Assembly (NCBI GenBank): GCA_029906195.1
Contig: JARWSJ010000001.1
Span: 1,984,001 to 2,048,000, forward strand
Length of the DNA stretch: 64,000 bases
Direction: 5' to 3'
From: Chitinophagaceae bacterium 26-R-25
GTDB lineage: Bacteria > Bacteroidota > Bacteroidia > Chitinophagales > Chitinophagaceae
The notes below the pieces were generated by a model, which saw nothing but the letters and a program-made list of their open reading frames with translations, had not been told where the DNA came from and made no database searches. This document shows positions 35,967-43,897 of this stretch, piece by piece (positions within the stretch are counted from its first letter, which is position 1; the number at the start of each line of letters is the position of its first letter). Made by a program: the position numbers and the translations under genes.

Positions 35967-36569
35967 TTAACCGCCAATTCCTTTGACAAACCCTTCAATT
36001 GCGTCTTGTAAAACTTTCTGTTTAAACTCATCGGGGTATGCACTTTTCTCAATCATCTGTATAGCTACAAGGCCATGAAGAATTGACCAATATGCGTGAT
36101 ATTTCATAAATACCTCAGCCTCAGGATTTTTGCTCTGAGCTATTGCAGCCGAGATACTCGATATCATAACGTCTGTAAAGGTTTTCATTTCGGGTACGGT
36201 GTTAACCATTTCACAGGCCGGCATTCCAAGACCAAACATTAACTGGTAGTACTCTTTGTTTTCAAACGCGAAGTTCCAGTAGGCCTTGGCCATTTTCACC
36301 AATTGACATCCGGGCTCTTGTTCGCTTTCCTTTACTTTCAATAATTCCTGTGTCAACAGGGTAAAACCTTCTTTGGTGAATTCGAGCAGGATTGCTTCCT
36401 TGTTTTCAAAGTGACTGTAGATTACGGGCACGCTGTACTCGATCGCGTCCGCTATCTTGCGAATGGAAAGTGTTTGCCAGCCTTCTTCGGTGGCAATTTT
36501 CCAGGCAGATTGCAGGATCGCTCCCCTCACTTGCTCTTTGTGTCTTATTTTTCTTTCCGCTACTCCCAT
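35967..36569 (-). CDS. TetR/AcrR-family transcriptional regulator
   Basis: A 200-residue regulator. The N-terminal HTH (about 12-58) reads VRGAILQSAWKIATEEGWQT, LSIRKIADAIEYSVPVIYSHFENKEAILLEF, which is typical of TetR. The C-terminal part is a helical ligand domain of the TetR_C type (YWNFAFENKEYYQLMFGLGMP). Two copies of CTAACAGCG lie just upstream (36589 and 36611), which suggests autoregulation. It precedes two YceI genes and so may control them. Ligand unknown. Confidence 0.9.
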   Translation of the reverse strand: MGVAERKIRHKEQVRGAILQSAWKIATEEGWQTLSIRKIADAIEYSVPVIYSHFENKEAILLEFTKEGFTLLTQELLKVKESEQEPGCQLVKMAKAYWNFAFENKEYYQLMFGLGMPACEMVNTVPEMKTFTDVMISSISAAIAQSKNPEAEVFMKYHAYWSILHGLVAIQMIEKSAYPDEFKQKVLQDAIEGFVKGIGG

Positions 36570-36588
36570 TTTGTTTTACTCCTTTTTT

Positions 36589-36623
36589 CTAACAGCGCCT
36601 GCTATTATTTCTAACAGCGTTAG
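36589..36623 (-). promoter_or_regulatory. Putative TetR operator: two CTAACAGCG half-sites 22 bp apart
   Basis: CTAACAGCG at 36589-36597 and CTAACAGCGTTAG at 36611-36623. The second is a palindrome (CTAAC-AGC-GTTAG). The direct spacing of 22 bp equals two helical turns and places the sites 20-54 bp before the TetR start codon. Confidence 0.55.
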
Positions 36624-36692
36624 CAAAGATACAGTTACAACATTGATATTTCCAAATAAATCACCGTTTAAACATTAAATATTTTGTGAAAA

Positions 36693-36727
36693 ATAATTAC
36701 CCCGTTGATAATCAACGAGGTAATTAT
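36693..36727 (-). terminator. Terminator behind the DinB gene
   Basis: Palindrome ATAATTACC-CGTTGAT...ATCAACG-GGTAATTAT with one mismatch. On the minus strand it ends in ATTATTTTT, after the DinB stop at 36786. AT-rich stem, so moderate strength. Confidence 0.7.
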
Positions 36728-36742
36728 ACGATGATTATGCAA

Positions 36743-36767
36743 AGACAAGGCAATGCCTTGTCTCTAC
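36743..36767. repeat. Palindrome AGACAAGGCA-A-TGCCTTGTCT, copy 1
   Basis: 10-bp perfect arms around one A, followed by CTAC. It lies on the 3' side of the DinB gene. A second copy and a truncated third lie on its other side. Confidence 0.9.
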
Positions 36768-36785
36768 GGGGTTCCCAAAATATAA

Positions 36786-37283
36786 TTACATTCCCAATTC
36801 ATCTGCACTGGGCCCGTAGCTTCCTGGAATCGGCACATTCAGCAACCGCAGGAACACGCCCAACTGCGCTCGGTGGTGGATGGTTTGGCTCAAAGATGCC
36901 CTCACGGTTCCCCCCTTGGTTCCTTCATCATAGATCTGTTCGCCACTTCTCAAAACCCAGGGTATATCCAGAATCTCATCATCAGCATCTGCCAAATACT
37001 GACGGCTATCGGCAAACGTTTTTTCGAAATATTCCAATAATTCTTTAGTGTTGCCTATTTGCTCCTGCTCGTAAGGATTGGCAGCAAAGTCCAAACCTTC
37101 TGTGGTGAAGCCAAGTTTTACCCAACCCGGTAACTCGGCGATATGCGTAGCGAGCTCCCGAACTGACATACTTTTAGGATGTGGTTTCCAATCGTATTTA
37201 TCATCAGGAATTCTTGAAAGCATTTTGCGTGTGATAGCAGCTTCTTCATCAAACTCTTTTAGGAAAACGTCTACTCGTGTCAT
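36786..37283 (-). CDS. DinB-family protein
   Basis: A 165-residue four-helix bundle of the DinB/YfiT superfamily. The start is ATG 37283 (MTRVDVFLKEFDEEAAITRKML). Three metal-ligand histidines are in place: the one in ELATHIAELPGW (about 47) and those in SLSQTIHHRAQLGVFLRLL (about 137-141). Enzymes of this superfamily include thiol-dependent transferases and maleylpyruvate isomerases, so a thiol or a metal-dependent reaction is likely, but most DinB members are uncharacterised. It is bracketed by two AGACAAGGCA palindromes. Confidence 0.9.
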   Translation of the reverse strand: MTRVDVFLKEFDEEAAITRKMLSRIPDDKYDWKPHPKSMSVRELATHIAELPGWVKLGFTTEGLDFAANPYEQEQIGNTKELLEYFEKTFADSRQYLADADDEILDIPWVLRSGEQIYDEGTKGGTVRASLSQTIHHRAQLGVFLRLLNVPIPGSYGPSADELGM

Positions 37284-37390
37284 AATGTGTTGTTTTATGA
37301 ATACAAAGTAAATCGTCGGTTGTGCCAACCCTATGTCAGTAAGTTTGCAGCGTGCAAAAAAAAAATGATTTTTGCAATGATGCTTTCGTA

Positions 37391-37442
37391 CAGACAAGGC
37401 AATGATATTTTCCGTACAGACAAGGCAATGCCTTGTCTCTAC
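37391..37442. repeat. AGACAAGGCA palindrome, copy 2, plus truncated direct repeat
   Basis: The full palindrome is at 37418-37438, followed by CTAC. Twenty-six bp before it, 37392-37404 repeats TACAGACAAGGCAATG without the closing arm. Same sequence as copy 1 at 36743. Confidence 0.88.
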
Positions 37443-37458
37443 AAAAAAAACTGACAGT

Positions 37459-37980
37459 ATGATTAATTACTTTATTGTTCCGGGTCTTGGAAACTCCGGT
37501 GAACAGCACTGGCAATCAACCTTTGAAAGATCGGGAGATAACTTTAAACGCATTGAACAAAAAGAATGGGATGCTCCCGTTTGCAGTGACTGGATAATGA
37601 CCATTGAAGAAACGCTGAAAGATTACGATTTGTCAACCGTTGTGCTTGTTGGCCACAGCCTTGCCTGTGCTACGATTGCCCAATGGGCGATTGATAACAA
37701 CAGGCAAATCAGGGGAGCGTTGCTCGTTGCACCAAGCGATCTTGAAGCAACGGGATATGACTTTCCTGCTGTTGGATTTTCTGTTCCCAAAACAAAAATT
37801 CCGTTTAAGACCATTGTAGTAGCCAGTACAAACGATCCCTGGGTTACGATTGACAGAGCAAAACATTTTGCAGAAATATGGGGCAGTGAGTTTATCAATA
37901 TCGGCGATGCAGGACATATCAACGTTGACGCTGGCTACACAGAATGGCCGGAAGGCATGGAAATTTTAAAAAGATTATAA
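37459..37980 (+). CDS. RBBP9/YdeN-family alpha/beta hydrolase
   Basis: A 173-residue alpha/beta hydrolase of the RBBP9 type. The start is ATG 37459 (MINYFIVPGLGNSGEQHWQ). The nucleophile is the serine of VGHSLACAT, Asp lies in ASTNDPWV, and the base is the His of GDAGHINVDAGY, an order and spacing typical of the family. It is cytoplasmic. Members are serine hydrolases of unknown substrate, often esterase-like. A small unknown gene starts 6 bp behind it, so they are co-transcribed. Confidence 0.92.
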   Translation: MINYFIVPGLGNSGEQHWQSTFERSGDNFKRIEQKEWDAPVCSDWIMTIEETLKDYDLSTVVLVGHSLACATIAQWAIDNNRQIRGALLVAPSDLEATGYDFPAVGFSVPKTKIPFKTIVVASTNDPWVTIDRAKHFAEIWGSEFINIGDAGHINVDAGYTEWPEGMEILKRL

Positions 37981-37986
37981 TTATAT

Positions 37987-38211
37987 ATGGAAGACTATGT
38001 GATTTCAGTTAACAAGATTGAAGATCTTCAGATGACAAAAGACACAGTGACACTGGACAATATTTTTCAGCGTGCGAAATCAACTATTGTCGGCGGTTGC
38101 GCAACTATTCTTGTCCGCGAGAACCGCGATGGCAGTAAGGATAAATTTGAAGAGTTTACCTCATTGGAAGATTTGGAGGATTATAAGAAGAGAGTGTATA
38201 GGTTTTTGTAA
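37987..38211 (+). CDS. Small hypothetical protein
   Basis: A 74-residue acidic protein (MEDYVISVNKIEDLQMTKDT) of unknown family. It has a beta-rich middle (SSTIVGGCATILVRENRDGSK) and a charged C-terminal helix (SLEDLEDYKKRVYRFL). It starts 6 bp after the hydrolase stop and ends 2 bp before an inverted repeat arm. Codon use resembles its neighbours. No motif allows a function to be stated. Confidence 0.65.
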   Translation: MEDYVISVNKIEDLQMTKDTVTLDNIFQRAKSTIVGGCATILVRENRDGSKDKFEEFTSLEDLEDYKKRVYRFL

Positions 38212-38213
38212 CT

Positions 38214-38333
38214 AGTTGAGAGTTGAGAATGGAGAGTGGAGAGTTTTTCATTGTCAAAGATTCGTTGTTTATTTCCGACGTTGTATCTTGAACGACTACA
38301 TTTTTCTCAACTCTCAACTCTCAACTCTCAATT
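38214..38333. repeat. AGTTGAG-type inverted repeat spanning a convergent gap
   Basis: 38214-38245 (AGTTGAGAGTTGAGAATGGA..) pairs with 38306-38333 (CTCAACTCTCAACTC..CAATT). The left arm begins 2 bp after a TAA stop and the right arm overlaps the HMA gene's stop (TTA at 38332). The loop is about 60 nt. Confidence 0.92.
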
Positions 38334-38541
38334 AAGATAACGCTTCTATTTTATACCCTGCATTTATTACAGCAGTTGTAATTTTCTCTCCCGGCAAATC
38401 GGTTGTCACAGTTAAAATTTTCGAAGGATTTTGTGTGTCCACGTTCCAGTTATCTTTTCCTGCTACTTCGTTCAATGCTGGCGTGACTGCTGCTACGCAA
38501 CCACTGCAATTGATATTTGTTTTGAATTTAAATGTGTTCAT
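38332..38541 (-). CDS. Heavy-metal-associated (HMA) domain protein, copper chaperone-like
   Basis: A 69-residue CopZ/Atx1-like domain. It begins MNTFKFKTNINCSGCVAAVTPALNEV; the metal-binding Cys pair is CSGC (13-16 region), followed by a typical helix and by NWNVDTQNPSKILTVTTD. The usual MxCxxC Met is Asn here. It is encoded upstream-in-window but downstream in transcription of copA on the same strand, 122 bp apart, and probably delivers Cu(I) to that pump. It is cytoplasmic. Confidence 0.9.
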   Translation of the reverse strand: MNTFKFKTNINCSGCVAAVTPALNEVAGKDNWNVDTQNPSKILTVTTDLPGEKITTAVINAGYKIEALS

Positions 38542-38602
38542 TGTTTTGATGTTTATTTGAGACCTTAATTCGTTTTATGTTGTTCTGCGGGATGCGGGTG
38601 CG

Positions 38603-38677
38603 GAGACGCATTTTCATGCGGGGTTGGGAGACGCGTTGTTGTGCGGGGTTTGGAGACGCATTTTCATGCATCTCTAC
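38603..38677. repeat. Three tandem 25-bp units GAGACGCA.. ending on the copA stop
   Basis: GAGACGCATTTTCATGCGGG starts at 38603, a variant GAGACGCGTTGTTGTGCGGG at 38628, and a third copy at 38653 that closes as a hairpin (..TGCATCTCTAC). The copA stop codon (38664-38666) and last codons (R-D-A) lie within the third unit. The same GAGACGCAT palindrome stands alone at 63537. Confidence 0.85.
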
Positions 38678-41087
38678 GGTGTGCCCATTTCAAACGCAGG
38701 CTATTTGCGACTACACTTACAGAACTCAATGCCATTGCCGCTCCGGCAATCATCGGATTCAATAAGAATCCATTGACCGGATATAAAATTCCCGCCGCTA
38801 TTGGAATACCAATGAGATTATAAATGAATGCCCAGAATAAATTCTGACGAATAGTTCTTACGGTGTTTGTTGACAGTTTGATGGCTTCGGGAATCCGTGA
38901 AAGATCAGAAGAAATGATGGTCATCTTTGCGACATCCATCGCAATGTCGCTTCCTTTGCCCATTGCAATGCTCACATCTGCCTGTGCCAATGCACTGCTA
39001 TCGTTGATGCCATCCCCTACCATTGCAACTATTTTTCCCTTTTGTTGCAACTCCTTTACAAAGGCTGCTTTGTCAGCAGGCAAAACTTCTGCTTTGTAAT
39101 GGACAATGCCCGCTTCTTGCGATATTGCTTTTGCGGTGGCTTCATTGTCGCCGGTGAGCATATAAACCTCTATGCCTGATTGTTGCAATAATCTCACCGC
39201 TTCGATGGAGGTTGCTTTGATTTTATCTGCAATTGCAACTGCTGCCAGCGCTTGCTTTTCGTTAGCAAAATAGATCACTGTTTTAGCTAAGGCCAACCAT
39301 GTTTTAGCCTTCGATGAAAGTTCAGCATGAATGGTGATGTTGTTTTTGTGAAGCAGTTTTTCATTTCCAACATAGTAAAATGAATTATTTACATGCGCCT
39401 TCACTCCCGCTCCCGTAATGCTTTCAAAGTGATGAACCGGCAGGTAATCTTTTACGTCAAAATATTTTACAACCGCTTCTGCAAGCGGATGTTCGGATTG
39501 TTTTTCAATGGATGCAAATACTTTTGCGGAGCTATCGTCATCGTTCAACCAGGCAATATTGGTAACTTCAGGTTTGCCTTCCGTTATCGTTCCTGTTTTA
39601 TCAAGTACAATTGCATTTACTTTTTTTGCCAGTTCAAGACTTTCAGCATCTTTGATCAATATGCCGTGCTCTGCACCTCTACCAACGCCAACCATTATGG
39701 CAGTGGGTGTGGCAAGGCCAAGCGCACAAGGACAAGCAATAACCAGTACGGTGATCATCGCGAGCAAGCCTTGTGTAAAACCGTTTTCACCACCTAAAAT
39801 GATCCATGTGATCAATGTAAGTATTGCCAGGCCAATTACAACCGGCACAAAAATGCCAGCGATTTTATCCACCAGTTTCTGAACGGGCGCCTTACTTCCC
39901 TGCGCATCCTGAATAGTTTTGATAATTTGGGCCAGCAATGTATCGGCACCTACTTTGTCTGCGCGAAACTGAAAACTACCTTTCTGATTGATGGTGCCAG
40001 CAAATACTTTTGCATCTTTCGATTTACTTATTGCCACCGGCTCACCGGTGATCATGCTTTCATCTACAAACGAACTCCCGGAAGTTACCGTTCCGTCGAC
40101 CGCGATCTTTTCGCCCGGCCTGATCAATATTATGTCGCCAGGTTTCACATTTGCCAAAGGCATTTCCATTTGATGACCACCGTGATGCACTACCATAACC
40201 GTTTTTGGTTGCAGACCAATCAGTTTTTTAATAGCAGAAGAAGTATTGCTTTTTGCTTTTTCTTCCAACAATTTTCCCAGCAGAATAAAAGTGATCACAA
40301 CACCTGCGGCTTCAAAGTACACGTGCGCATGTAACCCTTTGCTGTGCCAATAAGCAGGAAACAAAGTATTGAATACGCTGAACAAATATGCCAAGCCGGT
40401 GCTTAGGGCTACAAGCGTATCCATGTTGGCAGACCTGTGTTTGGCCTGCTTCCACGCATTTACAAAAAACTGTTTTCCGAGAATAAGAACGATTGGTGTG
40501 CTCAGGACCCACATGATGTAATTCACGTACGGCATGTTCATAAAAAACATTCCAATAACAACCAATGGAACTGACAACACAATCGCACCAATTGTTTTCC
40601 TGCGCAACGATTTATATCGATCGTTGTGCAGTGCTTCAAGCGACTCTTTTGCTCCTTCATTTTCTTCAATCACAAGATCGTAGCCGGTTGACTGAACAGC
40701 TTCTCTCAGTTGTTGTGCAGTAATGATGGAAGGGATATATTCTACCTGGGCCGATGCGTTTGCGTAGTTCACATTGGCATTTACCACACCCGTTAAAGCT
40801 TTCAGCGTTCCTTCTGTTCCGGCAGCGCAAGACGCACAGGTCATGTTCAGTACAGGGAAATTCTTTTTAACGGTATTGACATCGTAGCCAAGGCCACGAA
40901 TGGTTCTTACGGCTTCAGGAATCACTTCATTCTCATCCGCAGTTTCGATAACCGCACGATGATTGTTCAGTTCAACTTTATGTGAAGCAACGCCCTTTAC
41001 TTTCTGCAAGCCTTTGTCGACGATCAAAGCACAGTGTTCGCTTTCAACTCCTTCTAAAGGAAGATATATGGTATGATTATCTGGCAT
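38664..41087 (-). CDS. copA: Copper-translocating P-type ATPase
   Basis: An 807-residue P1B-type ATPase that exports Cu(I) from the cytoplasm. The start is ATG 41087 (MPDNHTIYLPLEGVESEHC). The first HMA domain has one cysteine (C19 of SEHC) instead of CxxC; the second has the full CASC (84-87 of NMTCASCAAG). Further motifs: actuator GESFVDESMITGEP-like GSSFVDESMITGEPV, TM6 CPC in VIACPCALGLATP, DKTGTITEGKP, SEHPLAEAV and MVGDGINDSSALAQADV. A long histidine-bearing segment (HKGG/HGGHQ) lies between. The final residues (..RRDA) are encoded within a repeat unit. Confidence 0.96.
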   Translation of the reverse strand: MPDNHTIYLPLEGVESEHCALIVDKGLQKVKGVASHKVELNNHRAVIETADENEVIPEAVRTIRGLGYDVNTVKKNFPVLNMTCASCAAGTEGTLKALTGVVNANVNYANASAQVEYIPSIITAQQLREAVQSTGYDLVIEENEGAKESLEALHNDRYKSLRRKTIGAIVLSVPLVVIGMFFMNMPYVNYIMWVLSTPIVLILGKQFFVNAWKQAKHRSANMDTLVALSTGLAYLFSVFNTLFPAYWHSKGLHAHVYFEAAGVVITFILLGKLLEEKAKSNTSSAIKKLIGLQPKTVMVVHHGGHQMEMPLANVKPGDIILIRPGEKIAVDGTVTSGSSFVDESMITGEPVAISKSKDAKVFAGTINQKGSFQFRADKVGADTLLAQIIKTIQDAQGSKAPVQKLVDKIAGIFVPVVIGLAILTLITWIILGGENGFTQGLLAMITVLVIACPCALGLATPTAIMVGVGRGAEHGILIKDAESLELAKKVNAIVLDKTGTITEGKPEVTNIAWLNDDDSSAKVFASIEKQSEHPLAEAVVKYFDVKDYLPVHHFESITGAGVKAHVNNSFYYVGNEKLLHKNNITIHAELSSKAKTWLALAKTVIYFANEKQALAAVAIADKIKATSIEAVRLLQQSGIEVYMLTGDNEATAKAISQEAGIVHYKAEVLPADKAAFVKELQQKGKIVAMVGDGINDSSALAQADVSIAMGKGSDIAMDVAKMTIISSDLSRIPEAIKLSTNTVRTIRQNLFWAFIYNLIGIPIAAGILYPVNGFLLNPMIAGAAMALSSVSVVANSLRLKWAHRRDA

Positions 41088-41178
41088 GATGTTTAAATTT
41101 TGTGGTGTAAAGTTCCGACGTAGCGACCCGGAGGGTGTTATATAATTTTGTAAATCATTTACATAATTTCGGGGCATT

Positions 41179-41235
41179 GACTGAATAACTGAATAACTGA
41201 ATAATTGAATAACTGATTAACTGAATAACTGAATC
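41179..41235. repeat. Single array of ACTGAATA units upstream of copA
   Basis: Seven or so degenerate octamers (ACTGAATA, ATTGAATA, ACTGATTA) with no inverted partner within the gap. It lies about 95-150 bp before the copA start and 150 bp before the divergent VOC gene. Confidence 0.85.
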
Positions 41236-41383
41236 TTTGAATACAAGGTGTGTAAACGAACTCTATCAATCTGTTTTAAAACGCAAAACCGCTTAAAGAT
41301 TTCAACCAACTCGTATCTTGTGAAGTATGATGTACATCGTATTTCGCATTTCATCTTAATTTACATTTACAAAAATCTTCGCT

Positions 41384-41740
41384 ATGGTAATTCCTGTTTT
41401 TCGCATTTATGATTATGAGAAATCGATAAAATTTTATGTGGATTGGCTGGGATTTAAAATTGACTGGCAGGATGTTCCACAGGACGGACCTTTGTACATG
41501 CAGGTTTCACTGGACGATATTGTGTTGCAGTTATCCGGCCATCACGGAGATTGTAGTCCAGGCGCGAAAGTAATGGCAGATAAAAAAGATTTGAAATCGT
41601 TTCATGAAAATATCTCGGCCAAAGATTACAAATTTATGCGCCCCGGATTGGACCGGGCACCATGGGATGAAAACTATTTACTGGTTACAGTGATTGATCC
41701 TTCTTATAACAAAATTGAGTTCGTGGAAAAGATAAGATAA
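41384..41740 (+). CDS. VOC/glyoxalase-superfamily protein
   Basis: A 118-residue protein of the vicinal oxygen chelate superfamily (bleomycin-resistance-like subgroup): MVIPVFRIYDYEKSIKFYVDWLG at the N-terminus, YMQVSLDDIVLQLSGHHGD in the middle, and LLVTVIDPSYNKIEFVE at the C-terminus. His-to-Gln/Glu metal ligands are not clear. Family members range from glyoxalase I to antibiotic-binding proteins; the substrate is unknown. It is a single gene divergent from copA. Confidence 0.88.
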   Translation: MVIPVFRIYDYEKSIKFYVDWLGFKIDWQDVPQDGPLYMQVSLDDIVLQLSGHHGDCSPGAKVMADKKDLKSFHENISAKDYKFMRPGLDRAPWDENYLLVTVIDPSYNKIEFVEKIR

Positions 41741-41821
41741 AGAGCCCAATGCAAAACGCTTAACGCCTAACGCGGGGTGTAACACATTGCGTTAGGCGTT
41801 AAGCGTTTTGCGTTAGGCTCT
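41741..41821. repeat. GCCTAAC-type inverted repeat filling a convergent gap, 33-bp arms
   Basis: 41741-41773 (AGAGCCCAATGCAAAACGC..) and 41789-41821 (..AAGCGTTTTGCGTTAGGC) pair with 2 mismatches, loop 15 nt. The left arm starts at the base after the VOC stop codon; the right arm ends 7 bp from the stop of the opposing gene. Confidence 0.95.
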
Positions 41822-41828
41822 ATATGCG

Positions 41829-42977
41829 TTATGCAACATTCATTTTGTATGCCTCTCCTAAATATTTTGTCAGTAATTCATCCAGACCCTTTCCATATAA
41901 AAAGTCGTGGGACCATCTTGAAATATTGGCTTCTGTTTCTTCGAATACGCCATGCCTGTTCATTTCGCGGATGGTATGTTTTTCCCTGAAAGAAATTTTT
42001 CCATCAAGCAAAAAACCCGTGATGATCAAAAGCAGGACTATGTTCTTCTCTTTTGTTTCCAATGATTTTACGCGATCAAGATAGTCTCCTGTTAAGAGAT
42101 GTTTGTCTTTAGCTGTTATGTTATACAATGCGAAAAGATTCTTTGTAAGCAAAAAATGATTCTCGTGAAAATCACGTTTGCTGACAGCTATGAATTGCAA
42201 CGTGTCATACAACATTGCTTTAAATTCAGTGGTTTCGGGCTGTACATTATAAATCGATTGGGAAATACCTTCGATAAAGTTTTGACCCATGATAATGATC
42301 TTTGCCTTATTCAAAATGACGTGGGTTCCATAAGCGTTCCAAAATGCGAAGATTGGAATGCCCGCCATGTCTTTTAGCATTTGTACCATGTATCGTCCAA
42401 ACACACGCTGAATGAATAACTTAAACACAAAGTTGGACAAGGTTGCTTTCAACATAAACATCAGGTTCCATACAAGGATCACTTTTCGGTTCGCTTGCTG
42501 CAAAGGGTCGATGCCATATTCAAGTACTTGCCTATTCTTTTTTTCAAGCCCAATGTCGAGCATGAGGTTCCGTTTGTGCTCGGCTCCCTTATTGGAATAG
42601 TTCAAAAAGCCGGTAGCTACAGCCATTTCATGCGCCACCCAAATATTGAGCAGCGTTAACAACAGCAATTCAATATATACAAGCACGACACTATATACCC
42701 AAAATACCAGTGGCAATGCAAATGCTTTTCCGAATACCGTAATGTTTATAACCGGAAAAAATTGCGGAAATAAATGTGGTGGAATGACAAGCAACACAAC
42801 ACCCATTGCCCCGAAAAAAGCGGCCGCTAAAATCGCAATTCGTTCACGCTTTTTGATTGCCGCTACTTCAGCGTCGTTTAACAGATAAAGCTCGTCATCT
42901 GTCTGTACTTTCTTTATGGGCAGGATATTATAAAATAAACCGTATACTCTCCGCATGCATGGAAATTGATGCGACAA
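41829..42977 (-). CDS. Membrane protein of unknown function (LBF_2804-like)
   Basis: A 382-residue protein with two or three hydrophobic segments near residues 48-66, 88-118 and perhaps 185-205 and a soluble C-terminal half. The end contains LLLIITGFLLDGKISFREKHTIREM, which resembles the tellurite-resistance TerB-like repeat (GxxDGxIxxxE). I recall uncharacterised Bacteroidota proteins called LBF_2804 with this layout, but this is from memory and unchecked. The start is ATG 42977 (MSHQFPCMRRVYGLFYN). The function is unknown. It follows the cytochrome gene in direction but is separated by a hairpin repeat. Confidence 0.7.
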   Translation of the reverse strand: MSHQFPCMRRVYGLFYNILPIKKVQTDDELYLLNDAEVAAIKKRERIAILAAAFFGAMGVVLLVIPPHLFPQFFPVINITVFGKAFALPLVFWVYSVVLVYIELLLLTLLNIWVAHEMAVATGFLNYSNKGAEHKRNLMLDIGLEKKNRQVLEYGIDPLQQANRKVILVWNLMFMLKATLSNFVFKLFIQRVFGRYMVQMLKDMAGIPIFAFWNAYGTHVILNKAKIIIMGQNFIEGISQSIYNVQPETTEFKAMLYDTLQFIAVSKRDFHENHFLLTKNLFALYNITAKDKHLLTGDYLDRVKSLETKEKNIVLLLIITGFLLDGKISFREKHTIREMNRHGVFEETEANISRWSHDFLYGKGLDELLTKYLGEAYKMNVA

Positions 42978-42996
42978 AAATAGGGTTAAATACTAA

Positions 42997-43054
42997 ATGC
43001 TAAATGCCTAACGCTTAACGCAGGGTGCAGCGTTAAGCGTTAGGCATTTAGCAT
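42997..43054. repeat. GCTTAAC-type perfect hairpin, 25-bp arms, 8-nt loop
   Basis: 42997-43021 (ATGCTAAATGCCTAACGC..) and 43030-43054 are exact reverse complements with loop AGGGTGCA. Very strong stem between two minus-strand genes, so it may also act as a transcript end. Confidence 0.95.
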
Positions 43055-43062
43055 TCAGCTTC

Positions 43063-43659
43063 TTATTGAAATTTAGTTGGTGGAATATGTGATGGCACTA
43101 CGTTGTGCACTGGCTTGGTAGATTTAAGAAAAGCAAAAATGTCTCTCAGGTCTTCGTCTTTCAGGTGCACATAATTTTGCCATGGCATAGGTGGCAAAAT
43201 GGAACGATTGCTATCCAGACCTTTAAACTTGCCTTTAGTCAAAGCCGTTTTGAATTGGTTAAAGCTCCAGTAGCCAATACCTGTCGGATCAGAGGTAAGA
43301 TTGCCCGTGAATGAAACGCCCCACGGCCCCGCGATTGCGGTATTTGTGTGGTTGAACATCACCCAATCCTTCAACGCATTGGTATCTACATGAGGAACCG
43401 GAACCTGCATTGGGTGACCGCTTAAAAACCTTGAAGTGTCTGGCTCCGGACCCATCGGCCCCATTTTTAAGGGGGTGTGGCAGTCGCTGCAACCCATTGC
43501 TGTTACAAGGTATTTCCCGTGCTCCGCCTGTTCCTTTGTAAAATGAAAAGCAGGGCCGTTGTCGTCACTTACTGTCTTTGCTGCGCTGCTGTTACAAGCA
43601 ACTATCGCTCCTGCCACTGCTACGGCAATAAATATGATTGCCAATGTGATTTTTTTCAT
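43063..43659 (-). CDS. Monohaem c-type cytochrome, lipoprotein
   Basis: A 198-residue exported protein. The signal ends AVAGAIVAC (lipid Cys 22). A single haem site CSDCH is at residues 57-61, preceded by HGKYLVTAMGC. The region 95-165 (NHTNTAIAGPWGVSFTGNLTSD, GIGYWSFNQFKTALTKGK) is typical of diheme-cytochrome-like carriers. Conserved Met candidates lie in ILPPMPWQN. It likely transfers electrons in the periplasm. The partner is unknown. It is divergent from the propeller sensor gene with about 115-240 bp between, depending on its start. Confidence 0.88.
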   Translation of the reverse strand: MKKITLAIIFIAVAVAGAIVACNSSAAKTVSDDNGPAFHFTKEQAEHGKYLVTAMGCSDCHTPLKMGPMGPEPDTSRFLSGHPMQVPVPHVDTNALKDWVMFNHTNTAIAGPWGVSFTGNLTSDPTGIGYWSFNQFKTALTKGKFKGLDSNRSILPPMPWQNYVHLKDEDLRDIFAFLKSTKPVHNVVPSHIPPTKFQ

Positions 43660-43897
43660 GGTAAATTTTGGTTGTCCCTTCGCGGGGTTATGTTGTTGTT
43701 AAATTCTGTTGCAAAACAACAACAGATTCTTTCGCCGCTGAAGCTGTAAAGACATGAACTGTATTTTTTGACGATTGAATTGCCTGAAGGAAAAACATCT
43801 ACAATTCATCCCCGAAAAACCTCAATACATCCAGCGGAACACTAGCATTTTCAACGGTTGCGTATTATATTTGAGTAAAGCAACCCATTACCCAAAC

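Noticed and set aside
41179-41235. Possible CRISPR array
   Set aside because: Units are 8 nt, head to tail without spacers, and no cas gene is in the window. The same holds for all tandem arms.
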